Position numbers and translations under genes: made by a program | NCBI GenBank assembly: GCA_937951615.1 | Contig: CALFBH010000075.1 | Coordinates: forward strand, 62,001 to 126,000 | DNA: 64,000 nt | Origin: an uncultured Saprospiraceae bacterium | Lineage (GTDB): Bacteria; Bacteroidota; Bacteroidia; Chitinophagales; Saprospiraceae | Direction: 5' to 3' | Notes under the pieces: model-generated | Told to the model about the DNA's origin: nothing | Databases searched by the model: none | The model's input: only the letters and a program-made list of their open reading frames with translations | In this document: one piece after another, positions 10,101 to 19,966 of the stretch | Layout of the letters: every line of letters begins with the position of its first letter | How positions within the stretch are numbered: position 1 is the stretch's first letter

Positions 10101-10514
10101 TCAATACATTAAACGCATCAAAATATAATGCGTCGTTTTTTTCAAAATGCTAAAACCAAATTTTTCATATAAGCGTTGCGCGGCTACATTTTCCAAATCA
10201 ACCGACAATTGAATAAACGGCAAATCCAATTCCCGCCCTTTTTCGACAAGATAAGTCATCATTTTTCGCCCCAGCCCTTTGCCCGTCTGCCCTTCCACCA
10301 CAGCAATACCCAACCAGACAATATCCTCTTCCTTGTCCAAGTGTCCATAACAAATCGGATCCCCATTTTCCAGTAACAAACAGGTAGAAACATGATTATT
10401 AATCACCGACAAAGGCCGCTTATTAAAATAACGAAAACTAAGCAAAGACTCTCCAGCGACTGCCAAAAAACGCTCCAGCAAATGAATATTATTATAATTA
10501 ACTTCAATAAACAT
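10101..10514 (-). CDS. GNAT family N-acetyltransferase
   Basis: WLGIAVVEGQTGKGLGRKMMTYLVEKGRELDLPFIQLSVDLENVAAQRLYEKFGF. Confidence 0.88.
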   Translation of the reverse strand: MFIEVNYNNIHLLERFLAVAGESLLSFRYFNKRPLSVINNHVSTCLLLENGDPICYGHLDKEEDIVWLGIAVVEGQTGKGLGRKMMTYLVEKGRELDLPFIQLSVDLENVAAQRLYEKFGFSILKKTTHYILMRLMY

Positions 10515-10518
10515 ATAG

Positions 10519-10620
10519 GTCGTGTTGATGTGTTATCGTGTTGCCGTGTTGTCATGTTGTCGTTTTTTGCTTCACAAAACAAATTACATCAACACATCAA
10601 CACATCAACACCACAACACA
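10519..10620. repeat. Palindromic element: GTGTTGAT/GTGTTGCC arms around core ttttttgcttcacaaaac
   Basis: cgtgttgatgtgttatcgtgttgccgtgttgtcatgttgtcg - core - acatcaacacatcaacacatcaacaccacaacaca. Confidence 0.85.
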
Positions 10621-10624
10621 ATTT

Positions 10625-11680
10625 TCACCAATCAATAGCATCAAAAGAAATCGGCACATCAGCAGGAATATCCCTACGCACCGCTTTACCCACTACATCC
10701 CACAACATCCTCGGCGGAATGCCCGTAGCAGGACGCTTATAACCTAAGTGTTTTTCCTCAATAATTGTTCCCGCAGTCAGCGGTTGAAGCGCAATCAAAC
10801 TACGTCGCATCCCCTGCGTATTAGCCACCTCTGCAGCAGTCGGCTTCTTCAGCGGGCTACCCAGCGAAGCCTCCACACTCCGAATTCCATGTACTAATTC
10901 CGAAAAACCACCAACATCCAGCGAACTCGAATGATCAGGACCTTCCATAGTACAATCCAGCGTAAAATGCTTTTCAACTAAGCTTGCGCCCAATGCAACA
11001 GCAGCATAACAAGCATAATTATTCGGCACATGATCGGAATAACCAATCGTCACATCCATCGCCTTCGCCATACTAACCATCGCCTGCACATTGGCATCTT
11101 CCAGACTTGACGGATAATTAGTCGTGCATTGCAACAAAATAATATCCTCATTTCCTGCATTGCGTATCGCCTGCACGCCCTCATACACCTCCGCCAGCGT
11201 AGCCATGCCCGATGAAATAATCATAGGTTTTCCCTTACGGGCAACATAATCCAAAAACGGTGTTTCTACCAACTGACCGGAAGCAATTTTATAAGCATCC
11301 ACACCAAGATCAGCCAGCAAATCGGCATCCTCTTTATTATAAGGCGTAGAAAGAAACTGAATCTCCAGTTCGGCACACAAAGCCATAATTTTCTGCCAGT
11401 CTTCCGTCTGCAATTCCAGTTTTTTCAGCATATCAAATTGCGATTCACCAGGATCGGTTACCTGCAATTGATAATTGGCTTTTGGTGCTTCAGGCGTTAC
11501 AATTTGTGCAGCTTTGAAGGTTTGAAATTTGACACAATCGGCACCAGTGGACTTTGCCTGTCGCACCAGTTCCAATGCCAAGTCGAGCCTACCATTATGA
11601 TTGACCCCTGCTTCGGCAATCACATATACTGGATGTCCGAAACCAATAGGTCTTTTGTTGATGTAGATGGTTTTATTCAT
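10625..11680 (-). CDS. neuB: N-acetylneuraminate/legionaminate-type synthase (NeuB family)
   Basis: YVIAEAGVNHNGRLDLALELVRQAKSTGADCVKFQTF; IGYSDHVPNN; GASLVEKHFTLD; C-terminal SAF-like domain. Start MNKTIY at 11680. Confidence 0.9.
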   Translation of the reverse strand: MNKTIYINKRPIGFGHPVYVIAEAGVNHNGRLDLALELVRQAKSTGADCVKFQTFKAAQIVTPEAPKANYQLQVTDPGESQFDMLKKLELQTEDWQKIMALCAELEIQFLSTPYNKEDADLLADLGVDAYKIASGQLVETPFLDYVARKGKPMIISSGMATLAEVYEGVQAIRNAGNEDIILLQCTTNYPSSLEDANVQAMVSMAKAMDVTIGYSDHVPNNYACYAAVALGASLVEKHFTLDCTMEGPDHSSSLDVGGFSELVHGIRSVEASLGSPLKKPTAAEVANTQGMRRSLIALQPLTAGTIIEEKHLGYKRPATGIPPRMLWDVVGKAVRRDIPADVPISFDAIDW

Positions 11681-11865
11681 AAAATACAAGGATAGAATGA
11701 GTGAATAAGTCACTGTTCTCGAATCAAAATTATAAAATATTCACAACATACAAGTTAATTAGAGTTTTTGTATTTTTATCATGTAGAACGAGATAAAAAA
11801 TTGATTTTAATGCCTGTTATAAAACATAAGTATAAAATTTAGACAGGTTCTTAATTATAAAATTG

Positions 11866-11873
11866 TATTTTTG
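11866..11873 (+). promoter_or_regulatory. Bacteroidota -7 box (TATTTTTG) upstream of gpx
   Basis: Matches TAnnTTTG, 18 nt before ATG. Confidence 0.5.
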
Positions 11874-11891
11874 CTTAAATAAACGTCAGCA

Positions 11892-12371
11892 ATGACTTCG
11901 ATATATAATATAAAAATAAAGGGATTAGCGGGAGAGGAGATTAATTTTGCAGATTTTAAAGGCAAAAAAATCCTACTGGTCAACGTGGCTTCCCAATGCG
12001 GATACACACCACAATATGCCCAGTTACAGGAACTTTATACAACATTTAAGGACATATTGGTAGTCGTCGGCTGCCCCGCCAATAATTTTGGCAAACAAGA
12101 ACCCGGCACACACGAAGAAATACAGACTTTTTGTTCCTTAAATTACGGGGTGACATTCCCCATGACTGCAAAAATTTCCGTGACCGGAAACGATATACAT
12201 CCATTATACCAATGGCTGACTCAAGAGTCGGAAAATGGCAAAATGGACAGCGAGGTAAAGTGGAATTTCCAGAAATACCTCATCAGTGAATCCGGTGAAT
12301 TTATAGATACTTATGGTTCGGGCATCGACCCGTGTAGCGAGGAAATCGTGAATACCGTGACCGGAATATAA
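11892..12371 (+). CDS. Glutathione peroxidase-family protein
   Basis: KILLVNVASQCGYTPQYAQLQELY; GCPANNFGKQEPG; VKWNFQKYLI. Confidence 0.93.
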   Translation: MTSIYNIKIKGLAGEEINFADFKGKKILLVNVASQCGYTPQYAQLQELYTTFKDILVVVGCPANNFGKQEPGTHEEIQTFCSLNYGVTFPMTAKISVTGNDIHPLYQWLTQESENGKMDSEVKWNFQKYLISESGEFIDTYGSGIDPCSEEIVNTVTGI

Positions 12372-12479
12372 TAACCCAGAATTTTTCCTTTCTTTTCTTT
12401 TTATCGAAGTTTATCTTGTTGGCGGCAACATATAATACATATAATGTATGTTGTTTTTTAATGTTTAATTATCGAAAAA

Positions 12480-13364
12480 ATGAACGATAAAATCCAGGTT
12501 ATACAAAATATTTCCTCTAACATACTTAAGTTAAGGTATCGGTTTAAAACAGACAGAATCCTATCCCAGGATATAGATTATGCTTTATCAAATTGGAATG
12601 AATATGCAGAGCATTATGATAAAATAACGGATTATTTTGAGTCGACAGCTATCTCTAAAAATCCTTTTTTAAACAAGCTGATTTTAAGAAAATTTTATAA
12701 GCAATACCTATCTTTTATTGATAAATCTGCTGACTGGGCAGCATCGGCAGTAGAGGAGAAATTCATAATTGGTGAAAATCGAATTATAAAAAAATATGAG
12801 AAAGTCTTTACTAGTGGAATGAGTCAGTTAAAAGAGAGAGAGAAGAGCCTTCGAGAGATAGAACCTTTACTTTTAAAACTTCAAGAAAATGCACAAAATA
12901 GGATCTATGATAATAGACAGCTACATGATGAAACTCAGATTAGTTTAAATAAATTTTTTTCCATTTATCTACATAATTTTTTAGATAGATTTCATTCTAT
13001 TTTGCTAAAATGTGAATCTCCTTTAGAAGAGGCTTTCTTCATAGGAATGATTGCTTATGAACCCTTTAATGACTTCTGGCTTTTTGATGACCACTTTGAT
13101 GGACAAGTCAATGTCGGAAATTATAGGCTAGATTTTGCATATACTGATAAAGAAAAAAATATTTATATAGATATAGAATTAGATGGACACAATTACCATG
13201 AAAGAACAGAAGAACAAGCTGTTAGAGACAGACAAAGAAATATAAAATTACAAGAAAAAGGCTGGTATGTGCTTAGATTCCATAGAAAAGAAATTGAAGA
13301 TGATTTAAAAGGCTGCATACTTAGAATAAAGAAGTTTTATGAGATGAAAGCTAATCAGGGATAA
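12480..13364 (+). CDS. Protein with C-terminal DUF559/VSR-like PD-(D/E)XK nuclease-fold domain
   Basis: C-term: CESPLEEAFF...NYRLDFAYTDKEKNIYIDIELDGHNYHERTEEQAVRDRQRNIKLQEKGWYVLRFHRKEI. Confidence 0.7.
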   Translation: MNDKIQVIQNISSNILKLRYRFKTDRILSQDIDYALSNWNEYAEHYDKITDYFESTAISKNPFLNKLILRKFYKQYLSFIDKSADWAASAVEEKFIIGENRIIKKYEKVFTSGMSQLKEREKSLREIEPLLLKLQENAQNRIYDNRQLHDETQISLNKFFSIYLHNFLDRFHSILLKCESPLEEAFFIGMIAYEPFNDFWLFDDHFDGQVNVGNYRLDFAYTDKEKNIYIDIELDGHNYHERTEEQAVRDRQRNIKLQEKGWYVLRFHRKEIEDDLKGCILRIKKFYEMKANQG

Positions 13365-13405
13365 GTGCCTAAGTGAGCAATTGCTTTATTAGCACACAGA
13401 ATGCT

Positions 13406-14188
13406 ATGACACAAAAACTAAAAATCGTTCCAACAACACTATTAGAAATATTCAAGTCAAAAGTGGCTTTCGATCCATTAGACAAGCTAATGGCAAAAGA
13501 GCAAGAAGACGTGTCTTTCGATAAATTTGATTTTTACACGTCCTTATCCTCTGTTTATTCTTCCAAAATTGAAGGAGAAAGCATAGAAGTGGACAGTTAT
13601 ATCAAGCACAAATTTGCTGGGGTTCAGTACGAACCAGATTATACAAAAAGAGCAGATGACCTGTTTGCGGCATACCAATTTGTCAACAAGCAGGAACTGA
13701 ATGCTGAAAATGTACTGAAAGCACATACCATTTTGAGTCAAAATTTATTGGCAAAAAATCATCGAGGGAGAATCAGGACAAATCCAATGTTTGTCCTCAA
13801 TGAGCAGGACAGAATCGAATACATTGCCGCTGCTCCGAATGTGGTACAAGAAGAATGGGACAAGCTATTTGAAGATGTTGAGCAGCTGAAAAAAGTAAAT
13901 TTGACCACCAAAGAAGCCTTTTATTATGCGGCTGTTATTCATCTCGTTTTTTTGAAAATACATCCCATGCAGGATGGAAACGGGAGAACTGCGAGACTAA
14001 TAGAAAAATGGTTTTTACAAGAGCAATTGGGAGAGCAAGCAAATGTGATTGAACTAGAAAAAAATTATTATAAAAATAAACCAGCCTATTATAATAACAT
14101 TCGAAAAATAGGATTGGATTACGAAACATTAGACTATTCAAAAAGCCTGGATTTTTTATTAATGACCATAAAAAGTCTACAAAACTAA
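13406..14188 (+). CDS. Fic family protein (putative self-inhibited AMP transferase)
   Basis: HPMQDGNGRTARLIEKWF (Fic motif); N-terminal SSKIEGE fits [S/T]xxxE[G/N] inhibitory helix. Confidence 0.92.
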   Translation: MTQKLKIVPTTLLEIFKSKVAFDPLDKLMAKEQEDVSFDKFDFYTSLSSVYSSKIEGESIEVDSYIKHKFAGVQYEPDYTKRADDLFAAYQFVNKQELNAENVLKAHTILSQNLLAKNHRGRIRTNPMFVLNEQDRIEYIAAAPNVVQEEWDKLFEDVEQLKKVNLTTKEAFYYAAVIHLVFLKIHPMQDGNGRTARLIEKWFLQEQLGEQANVIELEKNYYKNKPAYYNNIRKIGLDYETLDYSKSLDFLLMTIKSLQN

Positions 14189-14192
14189 AAAG

Positions 14193-14228
14193 CATCCCCT
14201 TCTTTTCGCAAGAGAAGGGTTAGGGATG
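14193..14228. repeat. Palindrome related to CCTCTCC/GGAGAGG family
   Basis: catccccttcttttcgcaagagaagggttagggatg, immediately 3' of the Fic gene. Confidence 0.55.
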
Positions 14229-14239
14229 AGTTGAACGAT

Positions 14240-15361
14240 ATGCAATTCAAAAACATCATAGGACAACAAGCGATCAAGCAGCAGCTACTTCAGTCTATAC
14301 AATCGGACAGAATGGCTCATGCGCGGATATTCCTCGGACCGAAAGGCTGTGGAAAACTCGCCTTGGCAGTGGCTTACGCCCAATATGTGAATTGTGAAAA
14401 TCCGACTGAAACGGATTCCTGTGGTACTTGTCGGAATTGTGTGCGTATTGCAAAAGGCATTCATCCTGATTTGCACTACTCTTATCCGACGGTAGGGGCA
14501 AAAGCGATCAGCACGCAATTTTTGAAAGAGTGGAGAGCAGCACTGGAAGAAAATGCCTACATGGATGTGAACGACTGGCTGCAAAGACTAGGCGCAGAAA
14601 ATAAACAGGGCAATATCACACGAGACGAATGTGTGGACATTGTGAAAAAGCTAAGTTTTAAAACTTACGAAGCAGAATACAAAGTGCTCATCATCTGGCT
14701 GCCCGAATATTTGAGAAAAGAAGGCAACCGACTCTTGAAATTGATAGAAGAACCACCTGAAAAAACGCTATTTATTCTTGTTGCGGAAAATCAGGAATTG
14801 ATACTAAATACCATTTTATCGCGTTGTCAGGTAACAAGTATCAACAAACTGTCTGATGAAGAGATTATCGGAGGGCTGGTAGAAAAGGTGGGCGTGAGTG
14901 CAGAAGAAGCCAAGCGGGTAGCATTTTTGGCAGATGGCAATTTCAATGAAGCGCAAAAACTATTGCAAAGTAGCGAAAACGACCATGCGACCATGTTTTT
15001 AAAATGGTTTCGAGTCTGCTACAAAGGCAACGGACTGGAAATGGTGAACTGGGTGGATGCTTTTTCCAAACTGGGTCGTGAAAACCAAAAACAACTCCTC
15101 AGTTATGCCCTGCACTTTATGCGGGAATTTATGGTGATACGAATGACAGGCAATACCGACGTGCGCCTACAAGGAACAGAATTGCAAACCGCTCAAAACA
15201 TGACCAAGGTCATCAACTTTGAGCAAATTGACCGGATTACAAAACTATTAAACGATAGTTATTATTATATAGAAAGAAATGCCAACCCCAAAGCATTATT
15301 TTTGGACGCTTCGATACAGTTGAATACGATTTTGCGAAGGCAGGTGGCTGTAATGAAGTAA
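14240..15361 (+). CDS. holB: DNA polymerase III subunit delta'
   Basis: FKNIIGQQAIKQQLLQSIQSDRMAHARIFLGPKGCGKLALA; CGTCRNCVRIAKGIHPDLHY; LLKLIEEPPEKTLFILV; LSRCQ. Confidence 0.92.
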   Translation: MQFKNIIGQQAIKQQLLQSIQSDRMAHARIFLGPKGCGKLALAVAYAQYVNCENPTETDSCGTCRNCVRIAKGIHPDLHYSYPTVGAKAISTQFLKEWRAALEENAYMDVNDWLQRLGAENKQGNITRDECVDIVKKLSFKTYEAEYKVLIIWLPEYLRKEGNRLLKLIEEPPEKTLFILVAENQELILNTILSRCQVTSINKLSDEEIIGGLVEKVGVSAEEAKRVAFLADGNFNEAQKLLQSSENDHATMFLKWFRVCYKGNGLEMVNWVDAFSKLGRENQKQLLSYALHFMREFMVIRMTGNTDVRLQGTELQTAQNMTKVINFEQIDRITKLLNDSYYYIERNANPKALFLDASIQLNTILRRQVAVMK

Positions 15362-15373
15362 TTAAGAACAAAA

Positions 15374-15556
15374 TGTGTTGAGGTGCTGGTGTGTTGATGT
15401 ATTATTGTGTTGATGTGTTGATGTGTTGAGGTGTTGTCGTGTTGAGGTGTATTTTGCTGTGCAAAATATGCTATTAACACGTTAAATACACTAAGACATG
15501 AACACACCAAAAGACACTAAATACACCAACACGACAACACGACAACACAACAACAC
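15374..15556. repeat. Largest palindromic element: GTGTTGATG/ACACGACAAC arms around core ATTTTGCTGTGCAAAAT (15451-15467)
   Basis: ~77-nt G/T arm, core, ~86-nt A/C arm ending 8 nt before the start codon at 15565. Confidence 0.88.
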
Positions 15557-15564
15557 GATATAAA

Positions 15565-16986
15565 ATGGGATGCACAAGTTGTGGAACTACGCCGGGAGGC
15601 TGTAAAAGTAATGGGCATTGCGCGACAGGCGGATGCAACAGATTGAACACTTACGACTGGTTGTCGAATATGGAGATGCCAGACACCTATGATTTTAATA
15701 TCATTGAAGTCAGCTTCAAAAATGGTGCGCGGAAAGGTTTTTATTTCAATCCGCCATACTCACGGGCAATGACGGGCGACATGGTCGTCGTAGAAGCCAA
15801 AAGTGGTGGTTTTGATATAGGCAGAGTTTCGCTGACAGGGGAGTTGGTCAAACTTCAAATGAAGAAAAAACGGGTACGGGAAGACAATTTTTTCCAGTCC
15901 GTTGTACGAAAAGCCAATGAACGTGATTTAGAACGTTTGCAAGAGGCGCGTGATTCAGAGCGTGAAACGATGATAAGAGCGCGGGTCGTAGCACGCGATT
16001 TAGGACTAGACATGAAGATTGGCGATGTCCAATATCAGGGCGATAAGCGTAAAGTCACGATTTATTATACTGCGGATGGTCGTGTAGACTTCCGTGAATT
16101 AATACGGATTTATGCACGAGACTTTAAAGTAAAAATTGAAATGCGGCAGATTGGTGCAAGGCAGGAATCTGCACGGATTGGAGGTCTGGGGTCTTGTGGA
16201 CGTGAATTATGTTGTTCAACTTGGTTGAGTGGCTTCAAATCCGTCTCTACAGCAGCAGCGCGATACCAAAACATAGCCATCAACCAGTCCAAACTATCAG
16301 GACAATGTGGCCGCTTAAAGTGTTGCTTGAACTACGAATTGGATACTTACCTAGATGCGCTGAAGCATTTTCCTAAACGGGCAGATCGCATTGAAACAAA
16401 AGTTGGCGTAGCACATTTAGTGAAAACTGACATTTTCAAAGGCATCATGTATTACAGCTATCGCGACCAGCCATTCTCTAAGTTTTTCCAGCTTCCGAAA
16501 GAACGGGTACATGAAATACAAGCGATGAACAAGCGCGGAGAAAAGCCAGAAGAACTGCTTGATCGCGACGCAATATATGCAGAATATGAAGCAGCAGCAG
16601 AGGAAAAAGGCTTTGTTGATGTAACTGGACAAATTGAATTGCCACCGGAAGAAAAAAGACGTGGTAGAAGACGTGGAGGTAAAAAACGACCAGATAACAG
16701 ACGCGGCAACAGCAATAGATCTGGAGGGAATAGCAAATCTGGAGGCAATAAACCTAGAAATCAGGATAACAGATCAACAGGTAAAAAATCAACTGGCAAT
16801 AAACCGAAAAGTCAGGATAGAAAACCTACAAATCAGCCCTCTAAAAATACTAATTCTTCAAATAAGCCAAAGCCGTCCAATAATAAAGGCAAACCAAAAT
16901 CTGATGCGCCAAAGAAAGACAATCAAGGCAATCAAGAAGGCGGCGGAAAGAAAAAGCGCTGGTTTAAAGGCAAAAAGAAGAAGTAA
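15565..16986 (+). CDS. PSP1 domain (RicT/YaaT-like) protein with basic low-complexity C-terminal tail
   Basis: GDMVVVEAKSGGFDIGRVSLTGELV; GARQESARIGGLGSCGRELCCSTWL; QSKLSGQCGRLKCCLNYE. Confidence 0.93.
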   Translation: MGCTSCGTTPGGCKSNGHCATGGCNRLNTYDWLSNMEMPDTYDFNIIEVSFKNGARKGFYFNPPYSRAMTGDMVVVEAKSGGFDIGRVSLTGELVKLQMKKKRVREDNFFQSVVRKANERDLERLQEARDSERETMIRARVVARDLGLDMKIGDVQYQGDKRKVTIYYTADGRVDFRELIRIYARDFKVKIEMRQIGARQESARIGGLGSCGRELCCSTWLSGFKSVSTAAARYQNIAINQSKLSGQCGRLKCCLNYELDTYLDALKHFPKRADRIETKVGVAHLVKTDIFKGIMYYSYRDQPFSKFFQLPKERVHEIQAMNKRGEKPEELLDRDAIYAEYEAAAEEKGFVDVTGQIELPPEEKRRGRRRGGKKRPDNRRGNSNRSGGNSKSGGNKPRNQDNRSTGKKSTGNKPKSQDRKPTNQPSKNTNSSNKPKPSNNKGKPKSDAPKKDNQGNQEGGGKKKRWFKGKKKK

Positions 16987-17058
16987 TGGAGTAGGAAATT
17001 AGACTCGTGGAGCTAAATAAGGTTTGACTAAAAGCATGTTTTTTCCTAATTTCGCCCC

Positions 17059-18093
17059 ATGCAAATTACTGCCCAACAAATAAATGACTTGCTTCACGGA
17101 ACACTGGAAGGCGATCCGCAAACGGTCATACGCCGACCCGCAAAAATAGAGGAAGCACAGCCTGGTGATATCTGTTTTATCGCCAACCCAAAGTACGAAC
17201 ATTATGCCTATACCACAGAGGCATCTGTGCTACTCGTCAGTCGGGATTTTCAACCTGAACAAGCCATAAAAGCCACCCTCATCCGTGTGGATGATGTATA
17301 TAGCTGTGTGAGTCTTTTGTTGGAAAAATTTGGAAATCAGATTCAACAACACACGGGCGTGGACAAACAAGCCTATGTTCACGAAAAAGCAAGACTGCAG
17401 GAAGGCGTCTCTGTCGGCGCATTTTCTTATATTTCAGAAGGTGCAGATATTGGCAAAAACACAAAGATTTATCCACAGGTATTTATTGGTAAAGAGGTCA
17501 GTATTGGACAAAATGTTACCCTCTATCCAGGCGTTCGCATCTATGCTGATTGTGTGATTGGAGACAATACAATTATTCATTCTAATACGATTATTGGCAG
17601 CGATGGTTTTGGTTTTGCGCCACAGGAAGACGGCACATTCAAAAAAATACCGCAAATTGGAAATGTGATTGTCGGCAGGCAAGTAGAAATTGGTGCAAAT
17701 ACCGTTATCGACCGAGCTACAATGGGGTCTACTGTTATCAGAGACGGTGTAAAACTGGACAACCTGATACAAATTGCCCATAATGTGGAAATTGGTGAAA
17801 ATACCGTCATCGCAGCTCAGGCAGGCATTGCAGGCAGCACCAAAATGGGCAAAAATTGCATGATAGGCGGACAATCTGGCTTTGTTGGACACATCACAGT
17901 AGCCGACGGATCAAAAGTACAGGCACAAAGTGGTGTAGCCCGTTCAATCAAAAAGCCGAATGCCGCCTGGCACGGGTCTCCTGCTTTTGATTATGCCCAG
18001 TTTATGCGCTCACAGGTTGTTTTCAAAAACCTACCCGATTTAGCAAAAAAAGTACACGAACTGGAAAAAATAATAGCTGAATTGAAGAAATGA
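17059..18093 (+). CDS. lpxD: UDP-3-O-acylglucosamine N-acyltransferase
   Basis: Left-handed beta-helix hexapeptides; SDGFGFAPQEDGTFKKIPQIGNVIVG; QAGIAGSTKMGKNCMIGGQSGFVGH. Confidence 0.96.
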   Translation: MQITAQQINDLLHGTLEGDPQTVIRRPAKIEEAQPGDICFIANPKYEHYAYTTEASVLLVSRDFQPEQAIKATLIRVDDVYSCVSLLLEKFGNQIQQHTGVDKQAYVHEKARLQEGVSVGAFSYISEGADIGKNTKIYPQVFIGKEVSIGQNVTLYPGVRIYADCVIGDNTIIHSNTIIGSDGFGFAPQEDGTFKKIPQIGNVIVGRQVEIGANTVIDRATMGSTVIRDGVKLDNLIQIAHNVEIGENTVIAAQAGIAGSTKMGKNCMIGGQSGFVGHITVADGSKVQAQSGVARSIKKPNAAWHGSPAFDYAQFMRSQVVFKNLPDLAKKVHELEKIIAELKK

Positions 18094-18499
18094 GTCGATA
18101 ATCTGTATTAAATTTCGCTCAGATTACCGGATTTTACTAGAAAATGTCCTGTTTTTATAACAATGGACTTGTTTTTGCGTAAAAGAATGCTTGCAATGGA
18201 TTTGTTATTTGTATTAAACATAGTTGTTTAATGACAAATGTTTAATACATAAATAAAATATGTCACATTTGAATGACCCAAAATAGTACCTAAGCGGCAT
18301 AAATACTCGTCCAAATACTACAAATACTCTTAATGCAAAGCTTAGAATTTATTTAGGGTAAGTTCTAAAAAAAAGGTCATTTTATAGTTGTTTTGACAAA
18401 CTGTATGTAATTTGCATTATAATTACCCAACAAGTATTTACAAAGGCGTCCCAACGTAACGAATCAGTACATCCATTAGGTAACCAAATCAATCAAATC

Positions 18500-19876
18500 A
18501 TGAGGTTGAAAATACTTGTTTTCTTCCTGTTATCCACATTTGCCTGCAATCTTACAGACCGTGTAGAGCAGGCCAGCAGCAAAGATGAAAAACTTAAATT
18601 CAGCAATAGAACCATCCGTTCTTTACAGGCTGAACTCAAAAGCGACACTCGTAATGCTATCCGACAAATGACAGTTAATGAAGCTGTAGAAGAAGCGGAT
18701 CGACTATACGAGGGCGAGGCTTACGATAAGGCTTATTATTATTACGATTATGCAAATAGTAAAAAGCCTTTTAATAAGGAAATTTCTTATCGACTTGGCG
18801 TTGCATCTCTTGCTGTTCGGGATTATACAAAAGCACAGGAAAATCTTAAATTTTACATCGGCAAACCGGACTATCCGCTTGCCCGCTACCACTATGGGAG
18901 GGCATTGATGCACCTTAGTGAATACGAGCGTGCCATTCAGCAATTTGACCGATATTTGTTGGAGTATAAAGAGGCAGACAGTACCTTATATCATCTGGCA
19001 GTACGCTACCGAGATGGGGCTACTTTTGCAGCAAATCCGCGTGTCAGTAATCTCCGAATTGATCGTCTGTTTGCCAATGTAAATAGTGGCTATACAGAAA
19101 CAGGTGCAACAACAACACCTACCGGAACTATCGTATATACACATTTCGACAAAAACGCTAAAAGCATTATTAAACAGGTGGATCCTAATGGTATTGATGA
19201 GCCTGTTGAGCTTGCATCAAATATAAATATAGAAGATTTTATCAATAAAGATCCTTTCATTACGCAGGATGGACAGACCATGTATTTTACCCGTTGCTAT
19301 TATGGCGAATTGCCAGAATGTGCCATTTATATCGCAGACCTGAAAGGCGGAGGGAAAATTGAGAATGTCAGAAAGTTGAATGAGATTATTAATCTGGCAG
19401 GTTTTTCTAGCATGCACCCCGCAGTGGCAGCCAATGAATATGGGCAGGAAATTTTATATTTTTCCTCTGACCGTCCCGGCGGATATGGCGGAATGGATAT
19501 TTGGTTCAGTATCCGACTGACCAATGGAGAGTATACCCGACCTTATAATTGTGGCTCTCGTGTGAATAGTGATTTCGATGAAGTGACGCCTTATTATAAT
19601 GAACTACAGCAACTCTTGTATTTCAGTGCAAATCACCCAGAAACCATGGGCGGATTTGATGTATATAAAACAAAGGGAGAGAAACGCTATTGGAGCCGGG
19701 TCATCAATATGGGGATTCCAGTAAATTCCAGTGCAGATGATTATTATTATCGAATGCCAAGAGCAGAAGGACATTTTGTATCCAACCGAGAAGGCGCACC
19801 TTTTGCAGATTATTCCAATTGTTGTGATGATATTTATGTGGTGAAGGCTCCCAGGAAAAAGCTGGTGGAGCAGTAA
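18500..19876 (+). CDS. TPR + PD40 (WD40-like) protein, PorE-like without OmpA domain
   Basis: TPR region (AYDKAYYYYDYANSKKPF...) then PD40 blocks: GQTMYFTRCYYGE, ILYFSSDRPGGYGGMDIWFS, LLYFSANHPETMGGFDVYKT. Confidence 0.82.
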   Translation: MRLKILVFFLLSTFACNLTDRVEQASSKDEKLKFSNRTIRSLQAELKSDTRNAIRQMTVNEAVEEADRLYEGEAYDKAYYYYDYANSKKPFNKEISYRLGVASLAVRDYTKAQENLKFYIGKPDYPLARYHYGRALMHLSEYERAIQQFDRYLLEYKEADSTLYHLAVRYRDGATFAANPRVSNLRIDRLFANVNSGYTETGATTTPTGTIVYTHFDKNAKSIIKQVDPNGIDEPVELASNINIEDFINKDPFITQDGQTMYFTRCYYGELPECAIYIADLKGGGKIENVRKLNEIINLAGFSSMHPAVAANEYGQEILYFSSDRPGGYGGMDIWFSIRLTNGEYTRPYNCGSRVNSDFDEVTPYYNELQQLLYFSANHPETMGGFDVYKTKGEKRYWSRVINMGIPVNSSADDYYYRMPRAEGHFVSNREGAPFADYSNCCDDIYVVKAPRKKLVEQ

Positions 19877-19966
19877 GGCAAAGGGATTCAAAGTCCCAAA
19901 AATTGTTCGCTTGAGTTTTTTATTGGGTTGCGGTCGGGACATTCTTTTTACCACTAAGTAAGCGTC

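Noticed and set aside
9973-10620. Possible CRISPR array
   Set aside because: Repeat units are 7-8 bp with no spacers and inverted symmetry; no cas genes in the window.
10538-10747. ORFs TKQITSTHQHINTTTQ and similar (also 9808-10128, 10392-10742, 15265-15510)
   Set aside because: Low-complexity translation of GTGTTG/CAACAC arms overlapping real genes.
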